A stretch of 64,000 bases of DNA from Thiotrichales bacterium 19S9-11. Lineage in GTDB: Bacteria; Pseudomonadota; Gammaproteobacteria; Francisellales; Francisellaceae. Positions 10,221 to 18,858 of this stretch are shown here, one piece after another; position 1 is the stretch's first letter; every line of letters starts with the position of its first letter. The position numbers were made by a program, and so were the translations under genes. Where the stretch lies: NCBI GenBank assembly GCA_021713395.1, contig JAKJJT010000002.1:222264-286263 (forward strand), read 5' to 3'. The notes under the pieces were generated by a model. It was given only the letters and a program-made list of their open reading frames with translations, was not told the origin of the DNA and did no database searches.

Positions 10221-10898
10221 CTAGGTATTTTTGTTTAATTTTTGAATAATCTCATTAGCAGCTAATTGCTCTGCTCCTTTACGACTACTTGCTTGAGATG
10301 TTGCAGATAGATTAAGTGAGCGAACCAAACACTTAACTTTAAATGTTTGCTGATGAGGCAAGCCTTCTGTTTCAATTAATTGATATTCTGGCAACTCAAC
10401 CCCATCTGCCTGTAATATTTCTTGTAGTTGCGTTTTACTGTCCTTTGGCACTTCAACCAATGTTAAATTATCAAGCTCATATTTAAACCAAGTTAAAATA
10501 CAACGACGAACTTCTTCTAAATTACTATCCAAATAAATAGCACCAACCAGTGCTTCAATTGCATCTTCTAGAATTGATGCGCGTTTATGTCCACCAGATT
10601 TGATTTCACCAATACCTAATGCAAGGTAATCACCTAAATTCAACTCTGTTGCTTTATCAGTTAAAGTTTTACCCTTTACAATTGATATGCGTAAGAGTGA
10701 TAACTGACCTTCTTTTGCTTCTGGAAACTGATGATACAAGGCTTCAGCTATTACCATCCCTAAAATAGCATCTCCCAAAAACTCTAAACGCTCATTATGT
10801 TTTTTACGTAGTGAGCGATGTGTTAAGGCTTGTGTTAAAAGATCCGTATCATCAAAAGTATAACCAATGGCTTGGTAAAGTACATTAAGCTCTTTCAT
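10221..10898 (-). CDS. rnc: Ribonuclease III
   Basis: RNase III cleaves double-stranded RNA, including rRNA precursors and sense/antisense duplexes. The 225-residue protein has the catalytic signature NERLEFLGD (about 36-44) with metal-binding Glu and Asp, a second acidic cluster EDAIEALVGAIYLD (about 113-126), and a C-terminal double-stranded RNA-binding domain (about 154-221) ending AAEQLAANEIIQKL-like. The start codon is one base after the lepB stop, indicating translational coupling. The downstream gene is truB; era and recO, which often follow rnc, are not here. Confidence 0.97.
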   Translation of the reverse strand: MKELNVLYQAIGYTFDDTDLLTQALTHRSLRKKHNERLEFLGDAILGMVIAEALYHQFPEAKEGQLSLLRISIVKGKTLTDKATELNLGDYLALGIGEIKSGGHKRASILEDAIEALVGAIYLDSNLEEVRRCILTWFKYELDNLTLVEVPKDSKTQLQEILQADGVELPEYQLIETEGLPHQQTFKVKCLVRSLNLSATSQASSRKGAEQLAANEIIQKLNKNT

Positions 10899-10899
10899 C

Positions 10900-11715
10900 T
10901 TAACTAATTGATCCTAGCTGATTCCAGCGAACTTTAAAGTTTTGCGAATCAAAACTAAACCAAACAAAAAATGCTTTGCCAACTAAATCTTTTTCAGAGA
11001 CAAATCCCCAGTAACGGCTATCTTCACTGTTATCTCTATTATCGCCCATAACAAAATACATCCCTTCAGGTATAACAACACGATCAAAGCTTAGCGAATA
11101 GTCCCACGGCATCGTTAAAATTTTATGTTTAACGCCTAGCAAGTCTTCTTCATACTCTTTTGATTGTGCTGTTAAGGAGTTAACCGGTTCAATGACATTA
11201 GAGATAAATTGCTGAGGCACTGCTTTGCCATTAATTGTTAGTTTTCGATTCTTATATGAAATAACATCACCAGGTATGCCAATAACTCGTTTAATAAAAT
11301 CAATGTCTGGATTAACTGGATAATGAAAAACAACGACATCACCTCTTTTTGGCTGACCTGTTTGTATCCACGTATGATTAGTAATTGGGTTTCTAATGCC
11401 ATAAGAATATTTATCGACTAAAACAAAGGCATTAGTCTTTAGAGTTGGGTACATTGAACCTGTTGGAATACGAAAGTTTTCAACCACAAAAGCTCTTAGT
11501 AAAAATACAATTAAAAATACCAAAAAAAGTGAGCGCGCATAATCTGCAATCAATGGCGCTTTTAATAGCTTTTGTTTTTCTTTTTTTGATAGGCCTACCA
11601 GCTTGTCTTTATATTTTTCTTTACGCCTTTTTTCAAAAAAAAGCCAATCGACTACCATTATAATAAATGAAATAACCGTTAAAAATAATAGCCAAAATGT
11701 AAAATCAATATTCAC
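10900..11715 (-). CDS. lepB: Signal peptidase I
   Basis: LepB removes signal peptides from Sec- and Tat-exported proteins at the outer face of the inner membrane. The 271-residue protein has two N-terminal membrane helices (about 5-24 and 60-77) separated by a basic cytoplasmic loop. The catalytic serine is S87 in PTGSMYPTL, the lysine K142 in FIKRVIGIPGD, and the C-terminal box GDNRDNSEDSR is present. It heads the operon with rnc, truB and rnr. Predicted substrates in the window include the exported proteins at 29.9, 31.1, 33.0 and 40.2 kb. Confidence 0.96.
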   Translation of the reverse strand: MNIDFTFWLLFLTVISFIIMVVDWLFFEKRRKEKYKDKLVGLSKKEKQKLLKAPLIADYARSLFLVFLIVFLLRAFVVENFRIPTGSMYPTLKTNAFVLVDKYSYGIRNPITNHTWIQTGQPKRGDVVVFHYPVNPDIDFIKRVIGIPGDVISYKNRKLTINGKAVPQQFISNVIEPVNSLTAQSKEYEEDLLGVKHKILTMPWDYSLSFDRVVIPEGMYFVMGDNRDNSEDSRYWGFVSEKDLVGKAFFVWFSFDSQNFKVRWNQLGSIS

Positions 11716-11801
11716 GTTAAATCCATCGAATTATCATCAACTAAACTAACTGGCATTATAAAAGCTTTTTTTGCATTTGAATATAATAAATTAGTGCTTC
11801 T

Positions 11802-12314
11802 TTATACGCCACTATTAACTTGACGTATCATCCCACCTTGACTTAGCACAAAAGCTCTTTTAACTAAGTTTTTATATTTTTCATGATAAACACTTAAAGT
11901 GCCATTACTATTAGATAAAAGCTTATCTGTCTTAAACTGAATATAGTCTCCTTTAGGAAAACCACTCCAGGTTAAGTAAAATGATGTAGGGATAGTTACC
12001 TCATGCTTTATTATCTCATCATCACCGTCATAGATTTTATTTCGATTATGATCAACAAAAATCAACAACTCTCCATGCCATTGCCCTTGATTACAATTTT
12101 CATGATCATTGGATGAACAAACAACAACAGGTAAGTGTTCTTGATAAGATTTTGCTCTTGCCATTTTTAATAAAACATTTATTTGGTCACTAAAAACACC
12201 ATTTTGATGTTGTGCATAATAATATCCCCAATTAATTGTCCCACCTAAAATTAATAGCGATAAAATCATTAATATAATTAATAATTCGATCAAGGTTAAA
12301 CCAGTTTGACGCAT
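11802..12314 (-). CDS. GspH/FimT-like minor pseudopilin
   Basis: The 170-residue protein starts MRQTGLTLIELLIILMILS, a class III (prepilin) signal: a short basic leader, cleavage expected after G5, Glu at +5 of the mature protein and a long hydrophobic helix. A central CS..(N)C pair (VVCSSNDHENCNQGQWHG) and VDHNRNKIYDGDDEI are typical of GspH/FimT family minor pilins. Such proteins prime type IV pili or type II secretion pseudopili. No pilus or secretion genes are nearby; it is an orphan between tRNA-Lys and lepB. Processing would need PilD, which is not in the window. Confidence 0.82.
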   Translation of the reverse strand: MRQTGLTLIELLIILMILSLLILGGTINWGYYYAQHQNGVFSDQINVLLKMARAKSYQEHLPVVVCSSNDHENCNQGQWHGELLIFVDHNRNKIYDGDDEIIKHEVTIPTSFYLTWSGFPKGDYIQFKTDKLLSNSNGTLSVYHEKYKNLVKRAFVLSQGGMIRQVNSGV

Positions 12315-12350
12315 AGAAGATAAAAATTCCTTTTTTTAACCACATTGTGC

Positions 12351-12378
12351 TTGATTTTTAGTTTTTTCAAATTAAAAT
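12351..12378 (+). promoter_or_regulatory. Promoter of tRNA-Lys
   Basis: TTGATT (12351-12356) and TAAAAT (12373-12378) are separated by 16 bases and end 13 bases before the first base of the mature tRNA, the right place for a tRNA promoter. Confidence 0.65.
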
Positions 12379-12391
12379 AACGCCTCATACC

Positions 12392-12467
12392 GGGTCGTTA
12401 GCTCAGTCGGTAGAGCAGTTGGCTTTTAACCAATTGGTCATAGGTTCGAATCCTATACGACCCACCA
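12392..12467 (+). tRNA. tRNA-Lys (anticodon UUU), CCA encoded
   Basis: A complete cloverleaf can be drawn: acceptor GGGTCGT with ACGACCC, D-arm TAGCTCAGTCGGTAGAGC, anticodon stem GTTGG/CCAAT with loop CTTTTAA (anticodon TTT), T-arm GGTTCGAATCC, and encoded CCA. Its 3' half is duplicated at 13.73 kb. Confidence 0.97.
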
Positions 12468-12477
12468 TTTATTTCAA
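12435..12477 (+). repeat. Direct repeat copy 1, tRNA-Lys 3' end (att-like)
   Basis: These 43 bases (end of the anticodon arm, T-arm, acceptor 3' strand, CCA and 10 flanking bases) are identical to 13735-13777, exactly 1300 bases further on. Similarity continues upstream with single mismatches. Repetition of a tRNA 3' end at a distance is the hallmark of attL/attR after site-specific integration into a tRNA gene. Confidence 0.85.
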
Positions 12478-12507
12478 GTTTTTTATTTTAATATAGGCAT
12501 CGACTCA

Positions 12508-13659
12508 TCATTTGATAATCTTATCACTCCATAGGTCACTTAGAAACTTATCCAATGGATATAACTCAATGCCACTTGGCAAAACTTTTGCAATTGGATC
12601 TAGGCTAACGACCAAGTAACGTTTAGCTATTCTCTCATCTTTAAAAGCATATAAGCCCTTTAGATGTTTGTCCTGTACTCGTTTTGTCGCTTTAACTTCC
12701 AATGCCACATCATCTCCTATAATAAAATCAACTTCCATACCACTTTTTGAACGCCAGTAGTAAAGAGATTGGTTAATTCTTCTATAAGATAAATAAGCTC
12801 TAATTTCTAATGCAATAAAATGCTCTAGCTTATCACCATATAGTTCGCTTTGAGGTGGTAGCTGGCTTATTTTTGATAAGTAATTAACAACACCTAAATC
12901 AAAAAAATAAAATTTTGCTGTACTAATTGCTTTTCTTTTTACCGTATGCGTATATGGATTTAACATAAAGCCTAAAAAGGTATCCTCTAATATAAAGTAA
13001 TACTCTCTAACGGTTGATACTGGCAAGCCACTATCACTTGCAATACTTGTAAAATTTAGCATTTTGCCATTAGTTAATGCTGCCATTTTAAGAAACTGAC
13101 TAAAACCTGGAATATTTCTAACTAAAGCTTCTGCCTGAATCTCATCTTTCATATACATATCAACATAAGCCTGTAATTCTTCATACGGTTCATCACTTAA
13201 ATAAACCATAGGCAATCCACCAAACTGTAGATATCTATTTAGGTTAAAGTCTGGGATTTCATAACTCACTAATGGGAATAGTTCTGCTTTTCTTGCTCTT
13301 CCAGCTAAAAGATTTGTATATTTTTGTTTTAATTTTCTGGCACTTGAACCCGTTAATAAGAAATGAATTCCTCTTTCTTCAATTAATCGATGCACCTCAT
13401 TAAGCAACGCGGGAACTCGTTGAATTTCATCAATAACAACAATTGTATCATCCGAGATGGCATTAATCATAGACTCAAGAGATTGAGGTGATTGGAGCAA
13501 CTCCATAAAATATTCATTGCGCAACAAGTTGATAACCAAATATTTGTCTGGTATCTGATCATTGATAAGTGTTGATTTTCCAGTTGCTCTTGGTCCAAAA
13601 AGAAAAAATGATTTTTTTTCTAATAAAGTATTTAGGTTTAAAATTCTTTTTATTTTCAT
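12508..13659 (-). CDS. AAA-family ATPase with DUF4143 domain
   Basis: The 383-residue protein has an N-terminal ATPase domain with Walker A GPRATGKST (22-30) and Walker B TIVVIDEIQ (about 72-80), then sensor-like LLTGSSARKL. The C-terminal half matches the DUF4143 type, with the PD-(D/E)XK-like core: the acidic/Glu site near SGMEVDFIIG and ALEVKATKR. Families of this type are widespread, often horizontally transferred, and of uncertain function; some have been proposed to act like toxin-antitoxin or defence elements. It is the only gene in the tRNA-Lys insertion, oriented against the tRNA. Expression would come from the short right-hand spacer. Confidence 0.85.
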   Translation of the reverse strand: MKIKRILNLNTLLEKKSFFLFGPRATGKSTLINDQIPDKYLVINLLRNEYFMELLQSPQSLESMINAISDDTIVVIDEIQRVPALLNEVHRLIEERGIHFLLTGSSARKLKQKYTNLLAGRARKAELFPLVSYEIPDFNLNRYLQFGGLPMVYLSDEPYEELQAYVDMYMKDEIQAEALVRNIPGFSQFLKMAALTNGKMLNFTSIASDSGLPVSTVREYYFILEDTFLGFMLNPYTHTVKRKAISTAKFYFFDLGVVNYLSKISQLPPQSELYGDKLEHFIALEIRAYLSYRRINQSLYYWRSKSGMEVDFIIGDDVALEVKATKRVQDKHLKGLYAFKDERIAKRYLVVSLDPIAKVLPSGIELYPLDKFLSDLWSDKIIK

Positions 13660-13734
13660 GACAATTTACAATAGACTTGTTATTTATCATGATATTTTAC
13701 AACAGAACTGTAAAATATTCAAATTTCAACCAAC

Positions 13735-13777
13735 TGGTCATAGGTTCGAATCCTATACGACCCACCATTTATTTCAA
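13735..13777 (+). repeat. Direct repeat copy 2 (partial tRNA-Lys 3' end)
   Basis: This is an exact 43-base copy of the tRNA-Lys 3' end plus flank. It has the T-arm, acceptor 3' strand and CCA but no acceptor 5' strand or D-arm, so it is not a functional tRNA. One mismatch lies just upstream (CAACTGG against CAATTGG), which argues against a very recent event or points to a slightly different attachment sequence. Confidence 0.85.
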
Positions 13778-13788
13778 TTTCTTTATTT

Positions 13789-14853
13789 TTAGAATTTATA
13801 TTCGTTTTCATTGCTCGATGATTCTTGCCTAGAAAAAAATAAATAATTGCATCCATGCTTTACTGTGTTATTTAAACTATTTACTCCACTATAAATAAAG
13901 CTACCTGTAGCAGAGCACGCTCTATAAAAAAAGCTACTTGTATAATTTGTTAAAGCACTTTTTTGAAGTTCATCGTTCTGGACAATACTATCCCAATTCT
14001 CTGAAATTTCTTTATGGTCATAGGCCAAATCTGCTAATTGGCTTAATCGTTCAACCTGTTCACACATTTTATCCAAACTACCAGCTCCATTAATTAGCTC
14101 TTTTGCCTTCTTAATATCTGCATTCAAAGAATCATCAGTTGAACTATCTGTTGCAAAATAGTTCCTTGCAAAATAAGTCAAAGCTTCACTGCTCTCAAGA
14201 TCTCCAAATTCATTTTTATAATGTTTGTTATAAAAACTAATCATTTTTATAAAACCAATCATTCGAATATTAAAGTGAGTCTGGCCACTCTTTGCTGGGG
14301 AGTATACGTCACTATGGTTTAGTGTTGATCCGGAAAATAAATCAAGTGCTGCTGCGTAAAGTTCTCTATTCTGTATACTATGGTACACTGATAAATAATG
14401 TTGAACTTCTCTAGTAACTTGCCAGCGTATAGCATCTAATATCATGAATTGTTGAAGTTCACTACCATTATCTTTTTTAGCAAATTCTACAAATGTTGCA
14501 CTTTCTCCAAATAACTTACAAGTCCTTTCATCTACTGGGTATTTTTTTAATAAGTCAACATCATTAGTAATTTTTTGTATTAATTCTATTTGCTCTATTA
14601 CATTACTAGGCTGCTTAAGGTTACTTTCTTCTAACTTAGGCATGTTATCGAAATAACTTTGAGCTGGATAAATCTCCTTTGCTAAATTCATTGATCTACC
14701 AATGCTTTCATAACCAACTGCACCTTTCCCATCAGGAAGTACCATTCGATAGTAAAACGTCGAAAATCCTATTTTCTCCTCTTTAATCTGCGCTATATCT
14801 TTATCTGATGCTTTTAAATTTAACCACGATAAGTCATTTGCAATATATGGCAT
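13789..14853 (-). CDS. Uncharacterised 354-residue protein next to the tRNA-Lys repeat
   Basis: I do not recognise this protein. The frame opens at 14859 (ATG GTC ATG), but the second ATG at 14853 has the better spacing to AAGG and gives MPYIANDLSW. There is no signal peptide. The protein is mostly alpha-helical with scattered Asp/Ser, and has a C-terminal hydrophobic/aromatic cluster with two cysteines (FFYRACSATGSFIYSG and KHGCNYLFF) before a Ser/Glu/Asn tail. The stop lies 11 bases outside the right-hand repeat of the tRNA-Lys insertion, so it could be accessory DNA from an earlier insertion. Its AT-rich composition and lack of relatives I know group it with the other orphan proteins of the window. 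Confidence 0.5.
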   Translation of the reverse strand: MPYIANDLSWLNLKASDKDIAQIKEEKIGFSTFYYRMVLPDGKGAVGYESIGRSMNLAKEIYPAQSYFDNMPKLEESNLKQPSNVIEQIELIQKITNDVDLLKKYPVDERTCKLFGESATFVEFAKKDNGSELQQFMILDAIRWQVTREVQHYLSVYHSIQNRELYAAALDLFSGSTLNHSDVYSPAKSGQTHFNIRMIGFIKMISFYNKHYKNEFGDLESSEALTYFARNYFATDSSTDDSLNADIKKAKELINGAGSLDKMCEQVERLSQLADLAYDHKEISENWDSIVQNDELQKSALTNYTSSFFYRACSATGSFIYSGVNSLNNTVKHGCNYLFFSRQESSSNENEYKF

Positions 14854-15063
14854 GACCATTTACCTTAAAACAGTTTTCATTCATAACTAATTATCATATC
14901 ACAAACAAATAACATACTTTTTTTATTTATATTGCAATCAAAACTTCTTGAAAAATCTAAGATAACAAGTTGTAAAACAGATAATTAACACAACAATACT
15001 TCTAGAAATGTCATAAAAAACAAAATACGATATTACAATTAAAATATATGGAAACCTGAAATT

Positions 15064-15729
15064 TTAAGCTTTGTAGATAAGATATAAACCATCACCGATA
15101 CTGAGTAAACTTGAAATGACTCGAGAGTCTTGGGAGACATGGTCGTTAAATGATCTGGCAAGTTTTGCTTTTTGTTTTTGATCAGAATCATTAGCTACTG
15201 CACCAGAAGCTAATACGTTATCAACGGCTAAAACACCGCCTGTTCTTAAAAGCTGAAGGCTTAGTTCATAGTATCTAATGTTACTAATTTTATCTGCATC
15301 AACATAAATAAAATCAAATGTACCTTTCATCCCTTGCTGAATTAGTTCATTTAATGTTTCTTCAGCAGGTTTAATTCTTAAATCAATTTTGTCAATAACG
15401 CCTGCTTTTTGCCAATAGTGTTTAAATGGGTTGATATATTCATCTGTAATATCACAAGCAATGACTTTACCATCAGAAGGTAGACTTGATGCAATAGTTA
15501 GAGTACCAATCCCGCGAAAGACACCAACTTCAATCGCATTTCGTGCATTAATTGATTTTAATAAGAAACGTATAAATTGTAGTTGATCTAGTGAGGTATT
15601 CATCTGAGCGTGTTCTTGCTGAATCGCATCAGCAACCATTTCTTTTTGAACCTCACTCCACTGAGATTGTGCCTTTTTTACAACATAACTATGTAATGAT
15701 TTACTCTCTAATAAGGTTGAAATTGACAT
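15064..15729 (-). CDS. Class I SAM-dependent O-methyltransferase (caffeoyl-CoA OMT-like)
   Basis: The 221-residue protein fits the Methyltransf_3 family. SAM-binding motif I is AIEVGVFRGIGT (65-76), followed by an acidic motif (VIACDI), the metal-binding FIYVDADK and LLRTGGVLAVDNVL. Bacterial members methylate catechol-like or other hydroxylated small molecules; the substrate cannot be predicted. It is divergent from the PaaK-like adenylate-forming enzyme across 192 bases. Confidence 0.88.
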   Translation of the reverse strand: MSISTLLESKSLHSYVVKKAQSQWSEVQKEMVADAIQQEHAQMNTSLDQLQFIRFLLKSINARNAIEVGVFRGIGTLTIASSLPSDGKVIACDITDEYINPFKHYWQKAGVIDKIDLRIKPAEETLNELIQQGMKGTFDFIYVDADKISNIRYYELSLQLLRTGGVLAVDNVLASGAVANDSDQKQKAKLARSFNDHVSQDSRVISSLLSIGDGLYLIYKA

Positions 15730-15921
15730 CGTATAAATCCATATAAAATTCTAAGATGATTATCAGTATGACGTAAGCTTATGTATTATTTCAAGTTTTA
15801 TTCTACTTATTCATATTAAAAGAATATTTTTAAACTGTTTGCTTGATAATCTCAGAGGCATAACTAATATTTTATTATATATCTGCTTAAATAATAATCT
15901 ACTGACAAGGATGATGTCATT

Positions 15922-17229
15922 ATGAATATTTATGATATAAAAGCTCTATTTAGCCTATACCTAAAAGATAAACACTCACCCGCTCATCACAAGGAAATTG
16001 TTAGTAATAAAGAACGTAAAATCATTCAGCTTGGTTGGAGAAAAAGTGATTTTTATCGTGACTATTGGTACTCACACGGTATTAGAGAAAGCCATCTTTG
16101 TGAGCTTAGTATCAATGACTTACCATTAGTTGATAAAACTATGCTTATGCAAAACTTTGATCATGTTGTCACCAACAAACGCATCAAAAAAAATGAGCTT
16201 GAAACCTGGATTGATCAAAATACGAATTATGATGAACTTTATTTAAATAAATATCACGTTGTTCATACCTCTGGCACGTCAGGTGAACAAGGTATTTTCT
16301 TATGGGATAAACAAAGCTGGTCTTATGCGTGGGCCGCTTCTATTCTAAGAGCAATCAAACCAAAAATTGGCTTATCCCCTATAAAAGCTGCCATTATTTT
16401 AGCAACTGAAGGCCGTTATTGTGGCGCTGGGTTTTCACGCTCAAGTAATAGTTTACTCCATGATATTAAACTTTATTCTGTTTCAGACTCACTTGATTAT
16501 ATTGCAAAAGAACTAGAAACTTACCAACCAACTCAATTAGGTGGCTATGCATTAATGCTTGGTGATTTAGCTCGCATGCAACTTGCTAATAAATTACATA
16601 TTCAACCTAAACGAGTTGTTACTTCAGGAGAGCCTTTATTTGATAATGATATTAAAGCAATCAAAGATGCATGGGGCATTGAAACAACAAATTTGTATAT
16701 GGCATCAGAAGGATTACTAATTGGCGCTCAAAAAGGTAATAATCAATTTGATATTTATGATGATCTTAATTTGGTTACAACAACAAATGATCCTATTAAA
16801 AACATTTGCATTACTAATCTTTCAAATAATATATTTCCAATTATTAACTATAAAATGGGTGATACTGGCCATATTAAGCAACCTAAAGCAAATGAAAAGT
16901 ATCCAAAGCTGACACTAGCTGATTCTAGATTAAATCAATCAGTTGAAATTATTAATAATTTAGGGAAAACTGATACGATACATCCTGCGCTTTTAGAAGA
17001 GTTTTACGTACCTGATATGATTTCTTTCCAATTCAAAGTCAAACAAAATGAAATTAGTATTTACTATACTGCAGAACATGATATTTCCAATCATGTATTA
17101 CAAAATTTCAACGATCTCCTAAAATCCAAACAAGCAGACCAATCTGTTTCTGTCTCTACGTTTCGCGTTGATAGTTTATTGCGTGATGCTGGCGGTGAAA
17201 AATTTCAGTTAATTGAAGTGATTCAATAA
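15922..17229 (+). CDS. Adenylate-forming enzyme, phenylacetate-CoA ligase (PaaK/CapK) family
   Basis: This 435-residue protein activates a carboxylate with ATP by family resemblance. The AMP-binding P-loop is HTSGTSGEQG (about 115-124), the second core motif is NLYMASEGLL (about 252-261), and KMGDTGHI carries the ATP-ribose-binding Asp. The C-terminal lid domain is short. PaaK-like enzymes make CoA thioesters of aryl acids or load carrier proteins; there is no carrier protein or CoA pathway nearby to fix the substrate. The start has an AAGGATG site 8 bases upstream. It is divergent from the O-methyltransferase, which may indicate a shared small-molecule pathway (inference). Confidence 0.8.
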   Translation: MNIYDIKALFSLYLKDKHSPAHHKEIVSNKERKIIQLGWRKSDFYRDYWYSHGIRESHLCELSINDLPLVDKTMLMQNFDHVVTNKRIKKNELETWIDQNTNYDELYLNKYHVVHTSGTSGEQGIFLWDKQSWSYAWAASILRAIKPKIGLSPIKAAIILATEGRYCGAGFSRSSNSLLHDIKLYSVSDSLDYIAKELETYQPTQLGGYALMLGDLARMQLANKLHIQPKRVVTSGEPLFDNDIKAIKDAWGIETTNLYMASEGLLIGAQKGNNQFDIYDDLNLVTTTNDPIKNICITNLSNNIFPIINYKMGDTGHIKQPKANEKYPKLTLADSRLNQSVEIINNLGKTDTIHPALLEEFYVPDMISFQFKVKQNEISIYYTAEHDISNHVLQNFNDLLKSKQADQSVSVSTFRVDSLLRDAGGEKFQLIEVIQ

Positions 17230-17339
17230 TACCCACCTTGACTTTTTTGTGCTTTAAAATTCATTGCATTTAAAAACAACTTATGTTTTATTAGAAAGTT
17301 CCTATGAGATTACATTATAAAAATTATAAGGCTAGTTAT

Positions 17340-18833
17340 ATGTTTAGTGACTTAGCATACCCACAAGTATGGAATATATTTGACCAAATTAGACAAACAC
17401 CACGTCCTTCATTCAAAGAGGAGGCAATCCGTAAATATATTTACCAATGGGCCGATCAATATCAATTTAAAATTATTGAAGATAGTGCACATAACTTAGT
17501 AATTTATATTCCTGCAACTGAAGGTTATGAAGATGCTGACACCATTGCAATGCAAGGGCATTTAGATATGGTATGTGAAAAGCATTCAGATAAAATATTT
17601 AACTTTGAAACCGATGCAATTGAAATTATTCGAGATGGCAATTGGATTAAAGCAAATGGTACAACTTTAGGTGCTGATAATGGTATTGGCGTTGCACTAA
17701 TGATGGCCTCTGCAATTGATCCTAAAGTAACACACGGCCCTCTAGAAATCTTACTAACTGCAACAGAAGAAAAAGGGCTTGTTGGTGCTAGAAACTTAGA
17801 AACAGGCCTGCTTAATGCAAAGTATATGATTAATATTGACTCTGAAACTTGGGGTGAATTTACCATTGGTTGTGCTGGTGGTGGTGATAGTCTAATTGAG
17901 CTACCAGTAGAATCTGTAAAAAGTAACCCAGATAACCTAGCATACAATATTAAAATCTCTGGCCTTAAAGGTGGGCATTCTGGCATTGATATTCATAAGC
18001 CTCATGGCAACGCAATTAAAATATTATCTGAGCTATTAGAAACGTCAGTACATATTAAAATTGCAGAGATTCAAGGTGGCAATTTAAGAAATGCTATTCC
18101 AAGAGAAGCTCAAGCAACTATTTTACTTGACGCTCAATTTAAAGAAGACATCCTCAAACAATTAAATAAATCTTTTGAAAAAATAAAACCTCAACTCGTT
18201 GAAAATGAACCTAACATTTCGCTAACAGTTGAGTCGTTAGACGCACTGCCTAACACATACTTAAAACTTAATAGTCAACATACCCTATTAACACTGATTC
18301 ATAAACTGCCACATGGCGTTGTATCAATGGATCCAAACATTGAAAGCTTGGTAGAAACCTCTTCTAACTTAGCATCAATTAAACACAAAAATAACACCAT
18401 CCATATTGCACAATCAACTCGTAGCTCTGATAACCTCAAGTTACAACAACAACGAGACAATATCCGCACCATTGCTACTAAATATTCAGCAAATGTTAAA
18501 GAAGATGAGGCATATCCAGGTTGGCAACCAAATCCACATAGCGAGATTGTCAATAAAACATTAAAAGCTTATGAAATGCTATTTAATGAAAAAGCACATA
18601 TTGCAGCCATCCATGCAGGCCTTGAGTGTGGTATTATTAATGGAAAATATCCAGATATTCAAATGATTTCATTTGGACCTGATATTCAAGGTGCACACTC
18701 TCCAGATGAACGCTTAGATATACCATCAACAATTAAGTGTTATGACTTTTTAAAAAGCTTATTAACCATGTTAGCAAATGAAAGCACAACACACTCAGAA
18801 AAAACATCTGAACCTCTATTTCAACTAGATTAA
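17340..18833 (+). CDS. pepD: Aminoacyl-histidine dipeptidase (beta-Ala-His/Xaa-His dipeptidase, M20)
   Basis: PepD is a cytosolic metallopeptidase that hydrolyses Xaa-His and related dipeptides. The frame opens at 17304, but the ATG at 17340 is preceded by AAGG with good spacing and gives MFSDLAYPQVWNIF, close to the usual start; length is then 497 residues (E. coli 485). Zinc ligands are visible in MQGHLDMVCEK, the bridging Asp in GADNGIGVA, the catalytic Glu pair in ATEEKGLVGA, and later HAGLECG. It could supply amino acids from imported dipeptides, a common trait of fastidious bacteria. Confidence 0.92.
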   Translation: MFSDLAYPQVWNIFDQIRQTPRPSFKEEAIRKYIYQWADQYQFKIIEDSAHNLVIYIPATEGYEDADTIAMQGHLDMVCEKHSDKIFNFETDAIEIIRDGNWIKANGTTLGADNGIGVALMMASAIDPKVTHGPLEILLTATEEKGLVGARNLETGLLNAKYMINIDSETWGEFTIGCAGGGDSLIELPVESVKSNPDNLAYNIKISGLKGGHSGIDIHKPHGNAIKILSELLETSVHIKIAEIQGGNLRNAIPREAQATILLDAQFKEDILKQLNKSFEKIKPQLVENEPNISLTVESLDALPNTYLKLNSQHTLLTLIHKLPHGVVSMDPNIESLVETSSNLASIKHKNNTIHIAQSTRSSDNLKLQQQRDNIRTIATKYSANVKEDEAYPGWQPNPHSEIVNKTLKAYEMLFNEKAHIAAIHAGLECGIINGKYPDIQMISFGPDIQGAHSPDERLDIPSTIKCYDFLKSLLTMLANESTTHSEKTSEPLFQLD

Positions 18834-18858
18834 GTACATTAATTTATAAGGGTTATCA

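Larger units (their letters stand above)
12468..13777. mobile_element. Small tRNA-Lys-anchored insertion carrying one DUF4143-type ATPase gene
   Basis: The segment between the two 43-base repeats holds a single gene (ATPase, 12508-13659, minus strand) and short non-coding ends. No integrase, excisionase or other mobility gene is present. It may be a remnant of a larger island, or DNA mobilised by an integrase elsewhere. The intact tRNA is the left copy; the right copy retains only the 3' portion. Confidence 0.55.

Noticed and set aside
13735..13764. Second tRNA-Lys gene
   Set aside because: Only the 3' half (T-arm, acceptor 3' strand, CCA) is present; no 5' acceptor strand, D-arm or anticodon arm, so it cannot fold as a tRNA.
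17525..18553. Long minus-strand frames opposite pepD
   Set aside because: Antisense shadows of a clear peptidase; no motifs and no ribosome binding sites.
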